NCBI GenBank assembly: GCA_018266795.1 | Contig: JAFDZV010000043.1 | Location: 1 to 64,000, forward strand | DNA length: 64,000 bases | Source: Bacteroidota bacterium | GTDB taxonomy: Bacteria; Bacteroidota; Ignavibacteria; OLB7 | Direction of reading: 5' to 3' | Shown: piece by piece, positions 27,280 through 36,494 of the stretch | Numbering within the stretch: position 1 is the stretch's first letter | Layout: each line of letters begins with the position of its first letter | Program-made: the position numbers and the translations under genes | Notes under the pieces: model-generated | What the model saw: only the letters and a program-made list of their open reading frames with translations | The model's database searches: none | What the model was told of the DNA's origin: nothing

Positions 27280-27774
27280 CTACTTCACGTCGTAGCTGAG
27301 CTTCGACCTCTCCGCGCCGGCGGAATCGAAAATGCGCGCGGTATCGGCCTTGGTGTTGTTCCAGATCCACACGTTCAGATGCAGGGGCAGCACCTCTCCC
27401 TGCGGGCTCGCGGGGCCGTTGCGGGTGTACACCGTAAGCTTGCTGTGAATGCTGTCCGGCAATGCGAAAACTTGTTTGTCATCCGCGTCCAGCGTCCATC
27501 CGGCGGTGCGCTGCGGGCGGTCCGTCTGGATCACCACCCACTCGTCCGTATCGCCTGTGATGGTACCGTTCTTGACCTGATCGTAGTAGATCTTGGTGAT
27601 CTGTACGCCCCCGCGTGTGCTGTCGTAGTTCTGCTTTGCCACCGGGAGCAGGTCCGTCGAATCGGTCGGGACGTGCGTGGTATCCTGTGGCGACGCGGAG
27701 GGATTGGTTGCGCTGGATGAACAGGCCGCAAGCAGTGCGGCGCACAGAATCGGAAGGAAATACGTGTGCTTCAT
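27280..27774 (-). CDS. Lamin-tail-domain lipoprotein
   Basis: 164 residues. The ATG at 27774 starts a short lipoprotein signal (MKHTYFLPILCAALLAAC) whose lipobox LLAAC predicts an acylated Cys18. A Ser/Thr/Asp linker follows to ~residue 50. The rest looks like a lamin-tail (LTD) fold: GVQITKIYYDQ, then DEWVVIQTDRPQRTAGWTLD, KQVFALPDSI and LPLHLNVWIWNN-KADTARIFD are typical strands. Many bacterial surface proteins carry this domain as a structural or binding module. A promoter candidate (27841-27871) lies 67 bases upstream. Partner unknown. Confidence 0.8.
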   Translation of the reverse strand: MKHTYFLPILCAALLAACSSSATNPSASPQDTTHVPTDSTDLLPVAKQNYDSTRGGVQITKIYYDQVKNGTITGDTDEWVVIQTDRPQRTAGWTLDADDKQVFALPDSIHSKLTVYTRNGPASPQGEVLPLHLNVWIWNNTKADTARIFDSAGAERSKLSYDVK

Positions 27775-27840
27775 GAAGTTGCTCGAATTGAGATACAGCC
27801 GCGAATGAAAGGGATGATGGTGCGGCGATGGCTGGCGGCC

Positions 27841-27871
27841 CAAAGATAGCGCGGCCGTTCCGGACGGGCAA
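27841..27871 (-). promoter_or_regulatory. Bacteroidota-type promoter for the lamin-tail lipoprotein
   Basis: On the minus strand: TTG (27871-27869), a 20-base spacer, TATCTTTG (27848-27841). It fits the TAnnTTTG consensus exactly and gives a leader of about 60 bases before the ATG at 27774. Confidence 0.6.
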
Positions 27872-28013
27872 CCGGCTCCGCCGCGCTGCGGTGCAGCCTC
27901 CACGCTCACTGACGTGAGTTCATATAGTTCATATCGAAGAGGATCTGCATGTCCGTGACTATTCGTGCAATCACGCGGCGGAGCACGTGCGTAGGGATGC
28001 GGGAGGCAGCCGG

Positions 28014-29312
28014 ATGCTGTATGGGATCAGCCGATATTTCCGTATGGTTGCGCACGATATTCATCTGTGCACAGCCGTGACATTCACTCCTGGCGTGATC
28101 AACTTGTTTCTGGAGACATTCGCTCTTGCCACGTTCATGTACGGGCTTCTTGTCCTGATACATGAGTGCGGGCACGCATTGGTGGTACTGGCGCTGACAG
28201 CGAACAGGCCATCGGTTTATATCGGCACCCGCCGCGATACCTCGCGATGGTTGAAGATGCGGTTTGGGCGGCTTTCGATATCCATCAATGCCAACCCGTT
28301 GCAATGGTGGCGCGGCGGCTCCTGCCACCCGGGCGGTTTGATGCCGTTGCGCACCACGGTGCTCTACTCGCTTGGCGGCCTGATCGCGCAGTCGCTGGTG
28401 GCCGCGGCCGTGGTGATGTACGGGCTGACGCTCCGCCCGCACAGCTTTCAGTATGAAGCCGCGGAGCTGTTCGTTCTGGCGGCCGCGGTGAGCCTGGTCT
28501 CGAACAGCATCCCGAGAACATTACGAGGAGGCGGGGCCGATCCCATGGTGCGCGGCACCGACGGCGCCAAGCTTGTCTGGCTCTGGCAAATGCGCCGCGC
28601 CTATCCTGCCTATGTGAGCGCCGTGGAACTCTGTTCGTCCCAGCGCTTCGCCGAGGCCGCGGCGCTTCTCGATCCGGTCATCCCGCAGGGTGTCGTCAAT
28701 CCCGGTTTCTGCCGAGCAGCAATCGTCGCAAATATGGAAAGCGCAAACTATGCTCGCGCCGATGAAGTGCAGCAGGCATTCGAGGAGCGGCATCGGCTTA
28801 CCATGGACGATCAGTTCAATGCCGGTGTGATTGCGGTGCGGATGGGGAGAATCGAGGAAGCCATCGAGCGATTCGGCGCGGCGAGTGAATCGAAGGAGTT
28901 GAACGAAGCCGCTCGCATCAATCGGGCCGATGCGCTTACCTACGTGAAGCGGTATGACGAGGCTCTGCGTGAGTTCGATTCCATCGTACAGGAACATCCG
29001 GAACTCGTCGTAGCACGCGCCTATCGTGCGTTGGCATATCTGCGCTCCGGTGCGTTGGAGGAGGGGCGGCGGGAGATCGATGCCGCGTTGCATCTGAACC
29101 CGAACGATTCCGCTGCCATCTATTGCCTGGGCCTGTACAACGAGTCCTGCGGGAACTATGCGGCGGCTCTGGAACACTATCGCGACGCACAGGCGAAAGG
29201 AGGAAACTACTTTCCGTTCGAAGAAGATCTTCGGCGTGTAGAACGGCTCCTCGCCAACGCGTCGTCCGGTGAAACGGATGCCCCGGCCCCGGGCGTGCAG
29301 GGTGCGTTGTAG
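28014..29312 (+). CDS. M50 site-2-protease-like membrane protein fused to TPR repeats
   Basis: 432 residues. The ATG at 28014 follows GGGAGGCAGCCGG; a GTG at 27987 is possible. A hydrophobic helix contains the zinc motif HECGH (His50, Glu51, His54). A second and third membrane helix follow (TTVLYSLGGLIAQSLVAAAV and FVLAAAVSLVSNSIP). GTDGAKL at ~185-191 supplies the Asp that is the third zinc ligand in M50 enzymes. From residue ~200 the protein is soluble and helical with about five TPR-like units (FAEAAALLDPVI, YARADEVQQAFEER, MGRIEEAIERF, YDEALREFDSIV, YAAALEHYRDAQ). Predicted to be an intramembrane protease with a protein-binding tail; the target is unknown. It is divergent from the lamin-tail lipoprotein. 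Confidence 0.8.
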   Translation: MLYGISRYFRMVAHDIHLCTAVTFTPGVINLFLETFALATFMYGLLVLIHECGHALVVLALTANRPSVYIGTRRDTSRWLKMRFGRLSISINANPLQWWRGGSCHPGGLMPLRTTVLYSLGGLIAQSLVAAAVVMYGLTLRPHSFQYEAAELFVLAAAVSLVSNSIPRTLRGGGADPMVRGTDGAKLVWLWQMRRAYPAYVSAVELCSSQRFAEAAALLDPVIPQGVVNPGFCRAAIVANMESANYARADEVQQAFEERHRLTMDDQFNAGVIAVRMGRIEEAIERFGAASESKELNEAARINRADALTYVKRYDEALREFDSIVQEHPELVVARAYRALAYLRSGALEEGRREIDAALHLNPNDSAAIYCLGLYNESCGNYAAALEHYRDAQAKGGNYFPFEEDLRRVERLLANASSGETDAPAPGVQGAL

Positions 29313-29361
29313 AGATGGGCAGGTGAGCATCGATCACCGCCGGTGAACCACGGGCCCTGCA

Positions 29362-31272
29362 TCAGCCGCCGTCACGCTCGGCAAGCTCCGCCCAGCGTTC
29401 CATGGCCGCATCCAGGCGCTCGTTGGCTGCGCTCAGTTGCGCCGCAAGTTCCTGCGCGGCCAGGTAGTCCGCGCCGATATCCGCCAGCTTCGCCTCGATC
29501 TCCGCCTTCGCCTCCTCGATCTTCGCGATCTCCGTCTCGAGCTGGTTCAACTCCTTCCGTTCCTTGTAGGAGAGCTTCGCCGGTTGCCCGGCGCCATCGC
29601 TTTCTGCCGGTGTGGCTGCCATCAAAGCCTGCTTCTGGACCGGCTGCGGCGCGGCTTCCGCTGCCTCGCGTGCGCGGATCTCCAGAAACGCGCTGTAGTT
29701 GCCGGGGTATTCCCGGATCCTTCCGTTACCCTCGAAGCGGAACAGGTGCTCCACCGTGCGATCGAGAAAATATCGGTCGTGGCTCACAACGATCACCGTG
29801 CCGGGAAAGGAATCCAGGTAATCCTCCAGCGCCATCAGCGTATCGATATCCAGATCGTTCGTCGGCTCGTCCAGCAGCAGCACGTTCGGTGCCGCCATCA
29901 GGATGCGGAGCAGATACAGCCGCCGCCGTTCGCCGCCGGAGAGGCGTGCAATCCTGGCATACTGCATGTCCGGCGGGAACAGAAATCGCTCCAGCATCTG
30001 GCTTGCGGTGATCACGGATCCGTCTGCGGTGCGCACGTTCTCCGCAACCTCGCGAATGTAGTCGATCACGCGAAGCTCGTCCGCCAGCGCGCTGGACTCC
30101 TGATCGTAGTAACCGATTGCCACCGTAAGCCCGGTCTCCACGGTGCCGGTATCCGGCTTCACACCGCCGGTGATCATCTCCAGCAGCGTCGTCTTGCCCG
30201 CACCGTTCGGACCGATGATGCCGAGGCGCTCGCGCGGCTGAACCGTGTACGTAAAGTTCTCCAGCAGCACCGTTTCATCGAACGCCTTGGAGACGTTGCG
30301 CAGCTCCAGCACCTTGCTCCCCAGCCGCCGCGAGCCCAGTGCCACATCCATCTGGTCCTTCGCCTTCTCGCGCGGTGCCGTCATCAGTTCCTCCGCGCGT
30401 TCGATGCGGGCCTTCTGCTTGGTGGTTCGCGCCTTCGCGCCGCGCCGGAGCCATGCAAGTTCCTGGCGGATCAGCATGTCGCGCTTGTGCTGCTCCACGG
30501 CCTTCTGCGTTTCCATCTCCTCCTTTCGTTCGAGATAGTAGGAGTAGTTGCCGGCATACGTCTGCACGGCGCCTCGATCCAGTTCCACGATGTGATCGGT
30601 GACGCGGTCCAGGAAGTACCGGTCGTGCGTCACCAGCAGCAGCGCGCCGGAATAGCGGGAGAGATAATCCTCCAGCCACTCGATCGTTTCGGCGTCCAGA
30701 TGGTTTGTCGGCTCGTCCAGAATCAGAAGATCCGGCCGCTCGATCAGCGCGTGCGCCAGAGCCACGCGCTTACGCTGCCCGCCGGAGAGCTGCCCCATCG
30801 GCGCGTCGGTCTCGGTGATCCCGAGCTTCGCCAGAACAACGGTTGCGTTCGTCTCCAGCTCCCATGCGCCCGTGGACTCCAGGCGTGCAGCCAGTTCCGC
30901 GACGCGGCGCATCAGCTCATCGGCGCGCGGCGTTCCCTCCGCGTCTGCGAGCTCGTGGCATGCGTGCTCGTAGTCGGAGAGCAGCCGCATCGATTCATTG
31001 CTTGCGGTGAAGATCGCATCAAGCACGGTCTGGTTCTCATCGAACGGCGGGTTCTGCGGCAGGTAGCCCACAACGGGATTGCCGGCAAGCATCACACGGC
31101 CCGTGTCCGGTGTTTCCGCTCCGGCGATGATCCGAAGCAGCGTCGTTTTGCCCGAACCGTTGGCGCCGATCAGACCAACGCGCTCGCCCTGCTGAACTCC
31201 GAACGTGAGGCCGGTGAAGAGCGGCTTGATGCCGAAGTTCTTGCCGAGATTTTCTATGGAGAGAATGGTCAT
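29362..31272 (-). CDS. ABC-F family ATPase (Uup-type)
   Basis: 636 residues from the ATG at 31272 (MTILSIENLGKNFG); the longer upstream frame is not protein-like. There are two nucleotide-binding domains: Walker A GANGSGKTT with LSGGQRKRVAL and Walker B LLILDEPTNHLD in the first, then GPNGAGKTT, LSGGERRRLYLL and VLLLDEPTNDLD in the second. The ~80-residue linker contains the basic helical arm (RQELAWLRRGAKARTTKQKA). The C-terminal ~70 residues (KERKELNQLETEIAKIEEAK through AERDGG) form the coiled coil of Uup-like members. ABC-F proteins have no membrane part and act on ribosomes or DNA rather than transport. It faces the convergent M50 gene and is followed upstream by the glycosidase-like gene. 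Confidence 0.95.
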   Translation of the reverse strand: MTILSIENLGKNFGIKPLFTGLTFGVQQGERVGLIGANGSGKTTLLRIIAGAETPDTGRVMLAGNPVVGYLPQNPPFDENQTVLDAIFTASNESMRLLSDYEHACHELADAEGTPRADELMRRVAELAARLESTGAWELETNATVVLAKLGITETDAPMGQLSGGQRKRVALAHALIERPDLLILDEPTNHLDAETIEWLEDYLSRYSGALLLVTHDRYFLDRVTDHIVELDRGAVQTYAGNYSYYLERKEEMETQKAVEQHKRDMLIRQELAWLRRGAKARTTKQKARIERAEELMTAPREKAKDQMDVALGSRRLGSKVLELRNVSKAFDETVLLENFTYTVQPRERLGIIGPNGAGKTTLLEMITGGVKPDTGTVETGLTVAIGYYDQESSALADELRVIDYIREVAENVRTADGSVITASQMLERFLFPPDMQYARIARLSGGERRRLYLLRILMAAPNVLLLDEPTNDLDIDTLMALEDYLDSFPGTVIVVSHDRYFLDRTVEHLFRFEGNGRIREYPGNYSAFLEIRAREAAEAAPQPVQKQALMAATPAESDGAGQPAKLSYKERKELNQLETEIAKIEEAKAEIEAKLADIGADYLAAQELAAQLSAANERLDAAMERWAELAERDGG

Positions 31273-31485
31273 GATCCGAATTCGCTGAATGCCGTGCCCG
31301 GCACGATATGTCCGGGCCGGGCACGCGAAAGCCGGTCGGGCACAGGCCCGCCGGCCGCCGAAGAAGGGAAGAATATACGGCGGCGGTGCAAACGATTGCG
31401 TGCGGAACGGCCTCACCGCAGTAGGGAGGCGGAGGAAGGACGGGAATCCGTTCCTCCGCTCTCTGCTGCGCTGCATCGATGGTGC

Positions 31486-33054
31486 TCAGCGTTCTCCGTC
31501 AACGATCAGCTTCCATACCCCGGCCGCTGCTCCGCTGCGCATGCGCACCAGGTAGGCGCCGGCGGGGAGGGGATCGGTCATCACCACGCTCCGCTCGCCG
31601 GGGCCTGCATGCAGCGAACGGACGATGTTCCCCAACATATCGACAACCTCCACCATCATCTCCGCATCGATCGAGCCGCCGCGGCCAACCGAGAATGTCC
31701 CGTTGCCGGGGCCGGTTGCGAGCACCGCCCCGGACGTGCTCACACTCTCCTGGTTCACGCCGGATGTGCTGCACATCGCGCCGATCGCGTCGCGCGTGTA
31801 GAGGCCCAGCGGCGAGAGAGTCTGTGCGAACAGATTGTGGTACGCCGCCTCGCTCCCAACGGCCAGCGTCTGCGCAGGCGTCAGGTTCGCAAACGTCGCG
31901 GAGTCGTAATGCACCTGCCCGAACATGTAGGTGGACCAGAAGAGCGATACCATATCCATCCGTGCTCCCTGCGCGAGCTTTACCATCACCTTCACGAAGA
32001 GCGAGTCCACATCCTGCCAGTAGTCGAACACGTCGCGCGCGAACACCTTCTGTGCCGTCGCCACCGGATTCGTTCCGGCGAGCAACTCCGCGTTGGAGAG
32101 CTTGTAACACCATGCCTCGCCGATTACGATCCGTTTGCCGCTCTGCTGTGCGATGGAATCGATCACGAACGCGGCATCATCCACCTCGTTCAGATTCACG
32201 GGGTACACGTGGTAGTCGAGATAGTCCACGCTCGTCGTTGCAGCGTCGCGGAAATACCGAAGGTTGTCCCAGGAGCCGGCTCCCGCCCCGATCAGTACGC
32301 CGTTGCGGCGCAGATTCTCCGTGAAATACCGTACATAGCTCAGCACGCTGTCCGGGCTGAAATTCACCAGGTGCGACATATTCGTCTCCTGGGTTACCGG
32401 CTCGTTCTCAACCGTCAGATAGTCCGGCCGAAGCGAGTCCGCGATCACCTGCAGCATCTGAAGCTTCTCGCGCCTGTAGCGATCGCTGGTAAGCGTATCG
32501 TTGGTTGCGGCGTTCCCATCCGGATTGAAATAATACTGTTGCACATCGCGCGCCAGGTACTTCTCGCCGAACGTCGTATCCACGAACGTCGCTTCGCATC
32601 CCTCGATGATCTTCATGCCGCGCCTGCGCGCAAGCGCATACACACGCTTGTAGAAGTCCAGATAGCTGGCGCTGTTCGGGAAGGAGGGAACCAGCACCGG
32701 ATACTGAATCGTGATATCCACGGCCGCGTAGCCGAGCTTCGCATAGGCCATGATCATCGTGTCGATCTTCGCGAGCAATACGTTCTGATAGGCCGCGTTC
32801 GGCAGGCCAGGGGGCGTCTGGCTGAAGAGCTGGTAGCCGCGGTTGCTGTTCGCAAGAAGAAGATTACCGGCGAACGCGCTGCAGTGCGGCTTCCCGTCCC
32901 ATCGTGCCTGGGCGGCGGCGTAGATGTCGTTCAGTCTGGCAGTCAATTCGGCCTTGGCCGTCACCCATTCCGCGGGCACCTGGGCATGGAGGGGTGTTCC
33001 CGCGCCGGCAAGTGCGGCGATCGTGGCGGCAAGCAGTGCGAATCGTCTCTTCAT
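31486..33054 (-). CDS. Clan GH-A glycosidase-like protein with T9SS-like sorting domain
   Basis: 522 residues. The ATG at 33054 starts a signal peptide (MKRRFALLAATIAALAGA ending TPLHAQ). The catalytic barrel spans ~25-400. YLTVENEPVTQETN supplies the expected acid/base Glu, and KRIVIGEAWCYK near residue 300 the nucleophile Glu, as in GH5/GH53-like enzymes. YLDYHVYPVNLNEVDD between them is also typical. The last ~80 residues (FSVGRGGSIDAEMMVEVVDM, then GAYLVRMRSG) resemble a T9SS sorting domain, though the PNP entry motif is not clear. It is likely exported and may cleave a beta-linked polysaccharide; specificity is unknown. Confidence 0.8.
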   Translation of the reverse strand: MKRRFALLAATIAALAGAGTPLHAQVPAEWVTAKAELTARLNDIYAAAQARWDGKPHCSAFAGNLLLANSNRGYQLFSQTPPGLPNAAYQNVLLAKIDTMIMAYAKLGYAAVDITIQYPVLVPSFPNSASYLDFYKRVYALARRRGMKIIEGCEATFVDTTFGEKYLARDVQQYYFNPDGNAATNDTLTSDRYRREKLQMLQVIADSLRPDYLTVENEPVTQETNMSHLVNFSPDSVLSYVRYFTENLRRNGVLIGAGAGSWDNLRYFRDAATTSVDYLDYHVYPVNLNEVDDAAFVIDSIAQQSGKRIVIGEAWCYKLSNAELLAGTNPVATAQKVFARDVFDYWQDVDSLFVKVMVKLAQGARMDMVSLFWSTYMFGQVHYDSATFANLTPAQTLAVGSEAAYHNLFAQTLSPLGLYTRDAIGAMCSTSGVNQESVSTSGAVLATGPGNGTFSVGRGGSIDAEMMVEVVDMLGNIVRSLHAGPGERSVVMTDPLPAGAYLVRMRSGAAAGVWKLIVDGER

Positions 33055-33409
33055 GGTTCCCGGTCCGGTTGTAAATGCATTGGCTGCCCGCATCTGTGCA
33101 AGCCTGTACTGCGGGCGAACATGTCGCACCCGCACGATGGAGCAGGCGCGGGCACTATCAGAGGCACTGCCGCCGCCGCGGTTCCCTCGTAATGATTCGT
33201 TGATATCGTCGGGGCATGCGCCATTGCCAAATGCTCCAACGGCATTCGGCTTGTACGGCCGGCGCGGGGCAGACCTTTCCCCGCGTGATCCGTGAGGTGA
33301 TGACTTGCGTGATGTGCATCTCCGCGGTTACGTTCCCCAACGCATGTTGCACAGAGTACAATGGCGTCGGGCGCATGCGGCTATTACCAACCTCCATTCG
33401 CAATTCACA
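33055..33409. other. Divergent region between the glycosidase-like gene and the TPR-LuxR regulator
   Basis: About 350 bases with no gene and no TTG-N20-TAnnTT(T/C)G match. The regulator's frame is open from 33305, so part of this may be coding if a more upstream start is used. Confidence 0.4.
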
Positions 33410-35119
33410 ATGGTACAGGAACGTTCGCGTAGAAGCCGGCCGGCACGCCGGGCCTCGGGAGAAGTTATCGCCGCACATCAAGAAGAGAATGCTGCGGAGA
33501 GCCTTCACCGTGAAAAAATGTTGGGGGCGGGGGAATGCTTCCTGCTGACCCATTCCGACCCCGCTGCCGGCCTCGGTAGGGCGCTCGAGTTTGTGGCGTG
33601 GGGTGAGGAGCACGACGATCCGGGTGTGCTGGCGTTTGCGTTGCTGCAGGCGAACGATGCCTGCCAGTATTTCGATCGCGCTGCGGAGGCGCTTGAATAT
33701 CGTCGCCGCGCGGAGGAGCTTCTGGTGCGGATTCCGGATGCCGCGGACCGGATGCTCGTTCTGCATAGTCTCGGGATATATTATGTCCGGCAGGACGATC
33801 TCTCGAGCGCATTTGTGCGCCTGTACGAATGCGAGGAGATTGCGCGTGCCCTGAACGACAACAGGCGCCTGGCTGGCGTGTTTGTTACGCTGGCAACTGC
33901 GTTCGAGAAGGCGGGGGCATACGATGAGGCGTTGGAGTTCTGCATGCAGGGGCTGGAACTGTTCAGGGCAATAGGCGACAACGTGAAGGTTGCACACGCG
34001 ATGATAAACACCGGCACGATGTTCGGGAAGCTCCTGGATTATTCGAAGGCTCTGGAATATTATCAGATGGCAATCGAGCACTGCCGTGCTGTCGGATACC
34101 ACGAGGGTGTTCTCGTTGCCGGTATGAATGTCGGCATCAGCCTGAACGAGCTGAAGCGCCCGGCCGAGGCGCTGCCGTACCTGCAGGAGTTGCTGGAGAA
34201 GGCGCGCAGGCACGGCCACCGCACCATGATTGCCGAAGCGCTTGGCGCGATCGGCTGCTCGCAGATTCAATGTGGACAGTATTCCGAATCCCTCCTGAGC
34301 TTCCAGGAGGCGATCGACGTTGCGCTGAAGTCCGGCGATCGCATCCAGTATGCCTATCTGCTGGGGAAGACCGGTGAGGTGATGCAGATCGAGGGGCGGC
34401 TGGAGGAGGCCCTTGCGGCATTTCAGGAAGCGCTGGATATCTGCCTGCAGTACGAACCGCCGGCAGAGGAACTCAACGCGCGGGAGAACCTGGCGAAGCT
34501 CTACGAGCGGATGGGTGACTACAGAAAGTGCGCCGAGGAGCAGAAGCGGATACTGGAGCTTCATCGGAAACTCACCGGGGAAGTACGGCAGCGCTCGGCA
34601 GCGGCAATCGAACACCGGTATGCCATCCGCGCGGCGCGCCAGCAGCAGGAGATCATGGCACTCAGGGCGGAGAAGGCGGAGGCGGAGTTGAGCCGCAGAA
34701 TGCAGGAGTTGAACGCCTCCGCGCTCCAGATCATGCAGCGCAACGAGGCATTCAAGGCAATGCAGAAGCTCGTGGAGCCATATATCCGGAACGGACGCGG
34801 GCAGGTAAAGGAACTGGCGGTTCGCGTACGTGACAACATTACCACTGCCGTGGACTCGCACGAGAAGTGGCGGCTGTTCGAACAGCAGTTCGAGGAGGTG
34901 CATCACGACTTCATGCGCGTGCTGCGCGAACGCTGCATGGAGCTTACGCCAACGGAGCTGAAGATCTGCGTGCTTATCCGCCTGGATCTCTCCACGAAGC
35001 AGATCGCCGACGCGCTGTTCACTTCTGCGCTCACCGTGAAGACGCACCGGACCAACATCCGCCGCAAGCTGCAGCTTGGCGGGGAGGAGAATCTTTCGTC
35101 GTTCCTCCTGGCGATTTAA
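33410..35119 (+). CDS. TPR-rich LuxR-type transcriptional regulator
   Basis: 569 residues from the ATG at 33410; no good ribosome site marks the start, and the ATG at 33518 is an alternative. Residues ~40-380 form eight or so tetratricopeptide repeats (LLQANDACQYFDRAAEALEY, GVFVTLATAFEKAGAYDEAL, AMINTGTMFGKLLDYSKALE, LGAIGCSQIQCGQYSESL). Then comes a coiled coil (HRYAIRAARQQQEIMALRAE through ALQIMQRNEAF). The last ~65 residues form a LuxR/GerE helix-turn-helix: ELTPTELKICVLIRLDLSTK and IADALFTSALTVKTHRTNIR are the recognition region. No receiver or kinase domain and no membrane helix is present. TPR-LuxR proteins of this type respond to peptides or small molecules bound by the TPRs, but the signal is unknown. 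Confidence 0.9.
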   Translation: MVQERSRRSRPARRASGEVIAAHQEENAAESLHREKMLGAGECFLLTHSDPAAGLGRALEFVAWGEEHDDPGVLAFALLQANDACQYFDRAAEALEYRRRAEELLVRIPDAADRMLVLHSLGIYYVRQDDLSSAFVRLYECEEIARALNDNRRLAGVFVTLATAFEKAGAYDEALEFCMQGLELFRAIGDNVKVAHAMINTGTMFGKLLDYSKALEYYQMAIEHCRAVGYHEGVLVAGMNVGISLNELKRPAEALPYLQELLEKARRHGHRTMIAEALGAIGCSQIQCGQYSESLLSFQEAIDVALKSGDRIQYAYLLGKTGEVMQIEGRLEEALAAFQEALDICLQYEPPAEELNARENLAKLYERMGDYRKCAEEQKRILELHRKLTGEVRQRSAAAIEHRYAIRAARQQQEIMALRAEKAEAELSRRMQELNASALQIMQRNEAFKAMQKLVEPYIRNGRGQVKELAVRVRDNITTAVDSHEKWRLFEQQFEEVHHDFMRVLRERCMELTPTELKICVLIRLDLSTKQIADALFTSALTVKTHRTNIRRKLQLGGEENLSSFLLAI

Positions 35120-35162
35120 CCCTCCAGGCACAGCCGCCGGGCCTGGCATTTTTCTCATACTC

Positions 35163-36350
35163 ATGTGGTGTTCAACTCCAATTGCGCGGCGCTGCGTTTG
35201 GCGCATTCCCGCTCTTCTCACTGCGGTGTCATGTGCCGTTGCGTCACTACTTGCGCGGCGCTGCGTTTGGCGCATTCCCGCTCTTCTCACTGCGGTGTCA
35301 TGTGCCGTTGCGTCACTACGTGCCCAAGAAGCGGATTGCATTACCGTGCACGTGGAGCCACGGCGCCTGGTCTATTCGGTTGACGATACGGTAGCGATCA
35401 CTGCAACCAACAGATGGATCGATACGGTCTACGTTACGCCGGCGCTTGCACGTTGGCACGCCGGGCGGTGGTGCGATGCCGTGGACGATCTAACAGCGTT
35501 CTGGAGCGATCCGGGAGATATGTCGTACTGCGATGAGTGCGCCTCGCTGAACCCGATTGCGCCGTGCGGTTCGTGGACAATACATGTGAGCCTGATGGAT
35601 ATCGCAGCCAGTTTCCGCGAGCATACGCCGTTTCTCCTCGTGATGAACGTCTTCAGCCGCAATCCGGAGCAATGGCGAGAAAACGAAGGCCCATGGTACG
35701 ATCTGCCGTTCTGCATTGCTACGGCGGAGAGGTCCCTGCCTCGGCCTCCGGGTCCGGTGCGGGATACGGTGTTTGCAGTGTGCGATCCAGAGGCGCATGC
35801 GCCGTTGATCCCGGACAGCGTTTTCCAGCACCACCCCTATCGCCTGGTAATTCCGGACCGGTGTGATTCCGCGGCACGCCAGCATGTGATTTCATGGGGA
35901 GCGTGGAGTGCAGACGAGGGATTGCTGGAACTCGTAGTCGCACCGCGGCAGCTCTGGCTGCGCTCTGCTCATGACAATCCAACCGCGGATTCTCTCTACT
36001 GGACTGCCGCAATCACGCTGCAACAGCACGATGGTATTCTTGCGAGTCTGCGTGAGCACCGGAGCCGGTTCATGGAGATCGCTTCCGACGCCGACAGTTC
36101 GATCGTATATCACGCCTGGAGAGAGGCGATCCCCGAAATCGTTCCCGCCTCGGACCCCAGTCCGACCAGACGCCGAAGGGAGGAGGCGGATATTCGCAGG
36201 AAGCGACATCTGAACGTGGTGCGACTGTTGAAACTCTTCAACGGTTCGCTTCACGCAGCGAACCGTATCCAGTATCCCTTGGAAGCCGTCTTCAACCTTA
36301 GGCCGGTCCGCATCATTTCCGCGGGCAACTATTCGGAACATGGATATTAG
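35163..36350 (+). CDS. Secreted hypothetical protein with an exactly duplicated signal peptide
   Basis: 395 residues from the ATG at 35163, 43 bases after the regulator. No recognisable ribosome site precedes it. The sequence ARRCVWRIPALLTAVSCAVASL occurs twice in tandem, separated only by the single residue that starts each copy, followed by RAQEADC. The underlying 69 bases are identical in both copies (35182-35250, 35251-35319). Each copy alone would make a usable signal peptide; together they give two hydrophobic stretches. The mature part has Cys-rich and beta-like segments (MSYCDECASLNPIAPCGSW, WYDLPFCIATAER, FAVCDPEAHAPLIPD) and a basic, helical end (RRRREEADIRRKRHLNVVRLL). No T9SS domain or known family was recognised. 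Confidence 0.8.
   Translation: MWCSTPIARRCVWRIPALLTAVSCAVASLLARRCVWRIPALLTAVSCAVASLRAQEADCITVHVEPRRLVYSVDDTVAITATNRWIDTVYVTPALARWHAGRWCDAVDDLTAFWSDPGDMSYCDECASLNPIAPCGSWTIHVSLMDIAASFREHTPFLLVMNVFSRNPEQWRENEGPWYDLPFCIATAERSLPRPPGPVRDTVFAVCDPEAHAPLIPDSVFQHHPYRLVIPDRCDSAARQHVISWGAWSADEGLLELVVAPRQLWLRSAHDNPTADSLYWTAAITLQQHDGILASLREHRSRFMEIASDADSSIVYHAWREAIPEIVPASDPSPTRRRREEADIRRKRHLNVVRLLKLFNGSLHAANRIQYPLEAVFNLRPVRIISAGNYSEHGY
35182..35319 (+). repeat. Perfect 69-base tandem duplication
   Basis: Bases 35182-35250 are repeated without a single change at 35251-35319. The unit is 23 codons and keeps frame. The absence of any difference between copies implies a very recent event, or an assembly artefact. 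Confidence 0.95.
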
Positions 36351-36494
36351 TATTGCCGCCCTCGTCCCGACTTTCATCGAATGCCTCTCGTGATTGCCCG
36401 GTATGCAATGTGCCGGCGATGTCACGTTGCCAGCAAACCATTGCAGGACAAGGGTTTGCCGTCTCCTACTCCATAAATACAACCCCCCTCTGCC
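36351..36494. other. Gene-free spacer before the paralogous T9SS pair
   Basis: Start of a 378-base gap (36351-36728). No terminator or gene is evident in this part; the rest of the gap is the promoter and leader of the next gene. Confidence 0.4.

Noticed and set aside
29437-33192. 1251-residue plus-strand frame over the ABC-F and glycosidase-like genes
   Set aside because: Antisense to genes with Walker and catalytic motifs; low-complexity composition and no recognisable domain.
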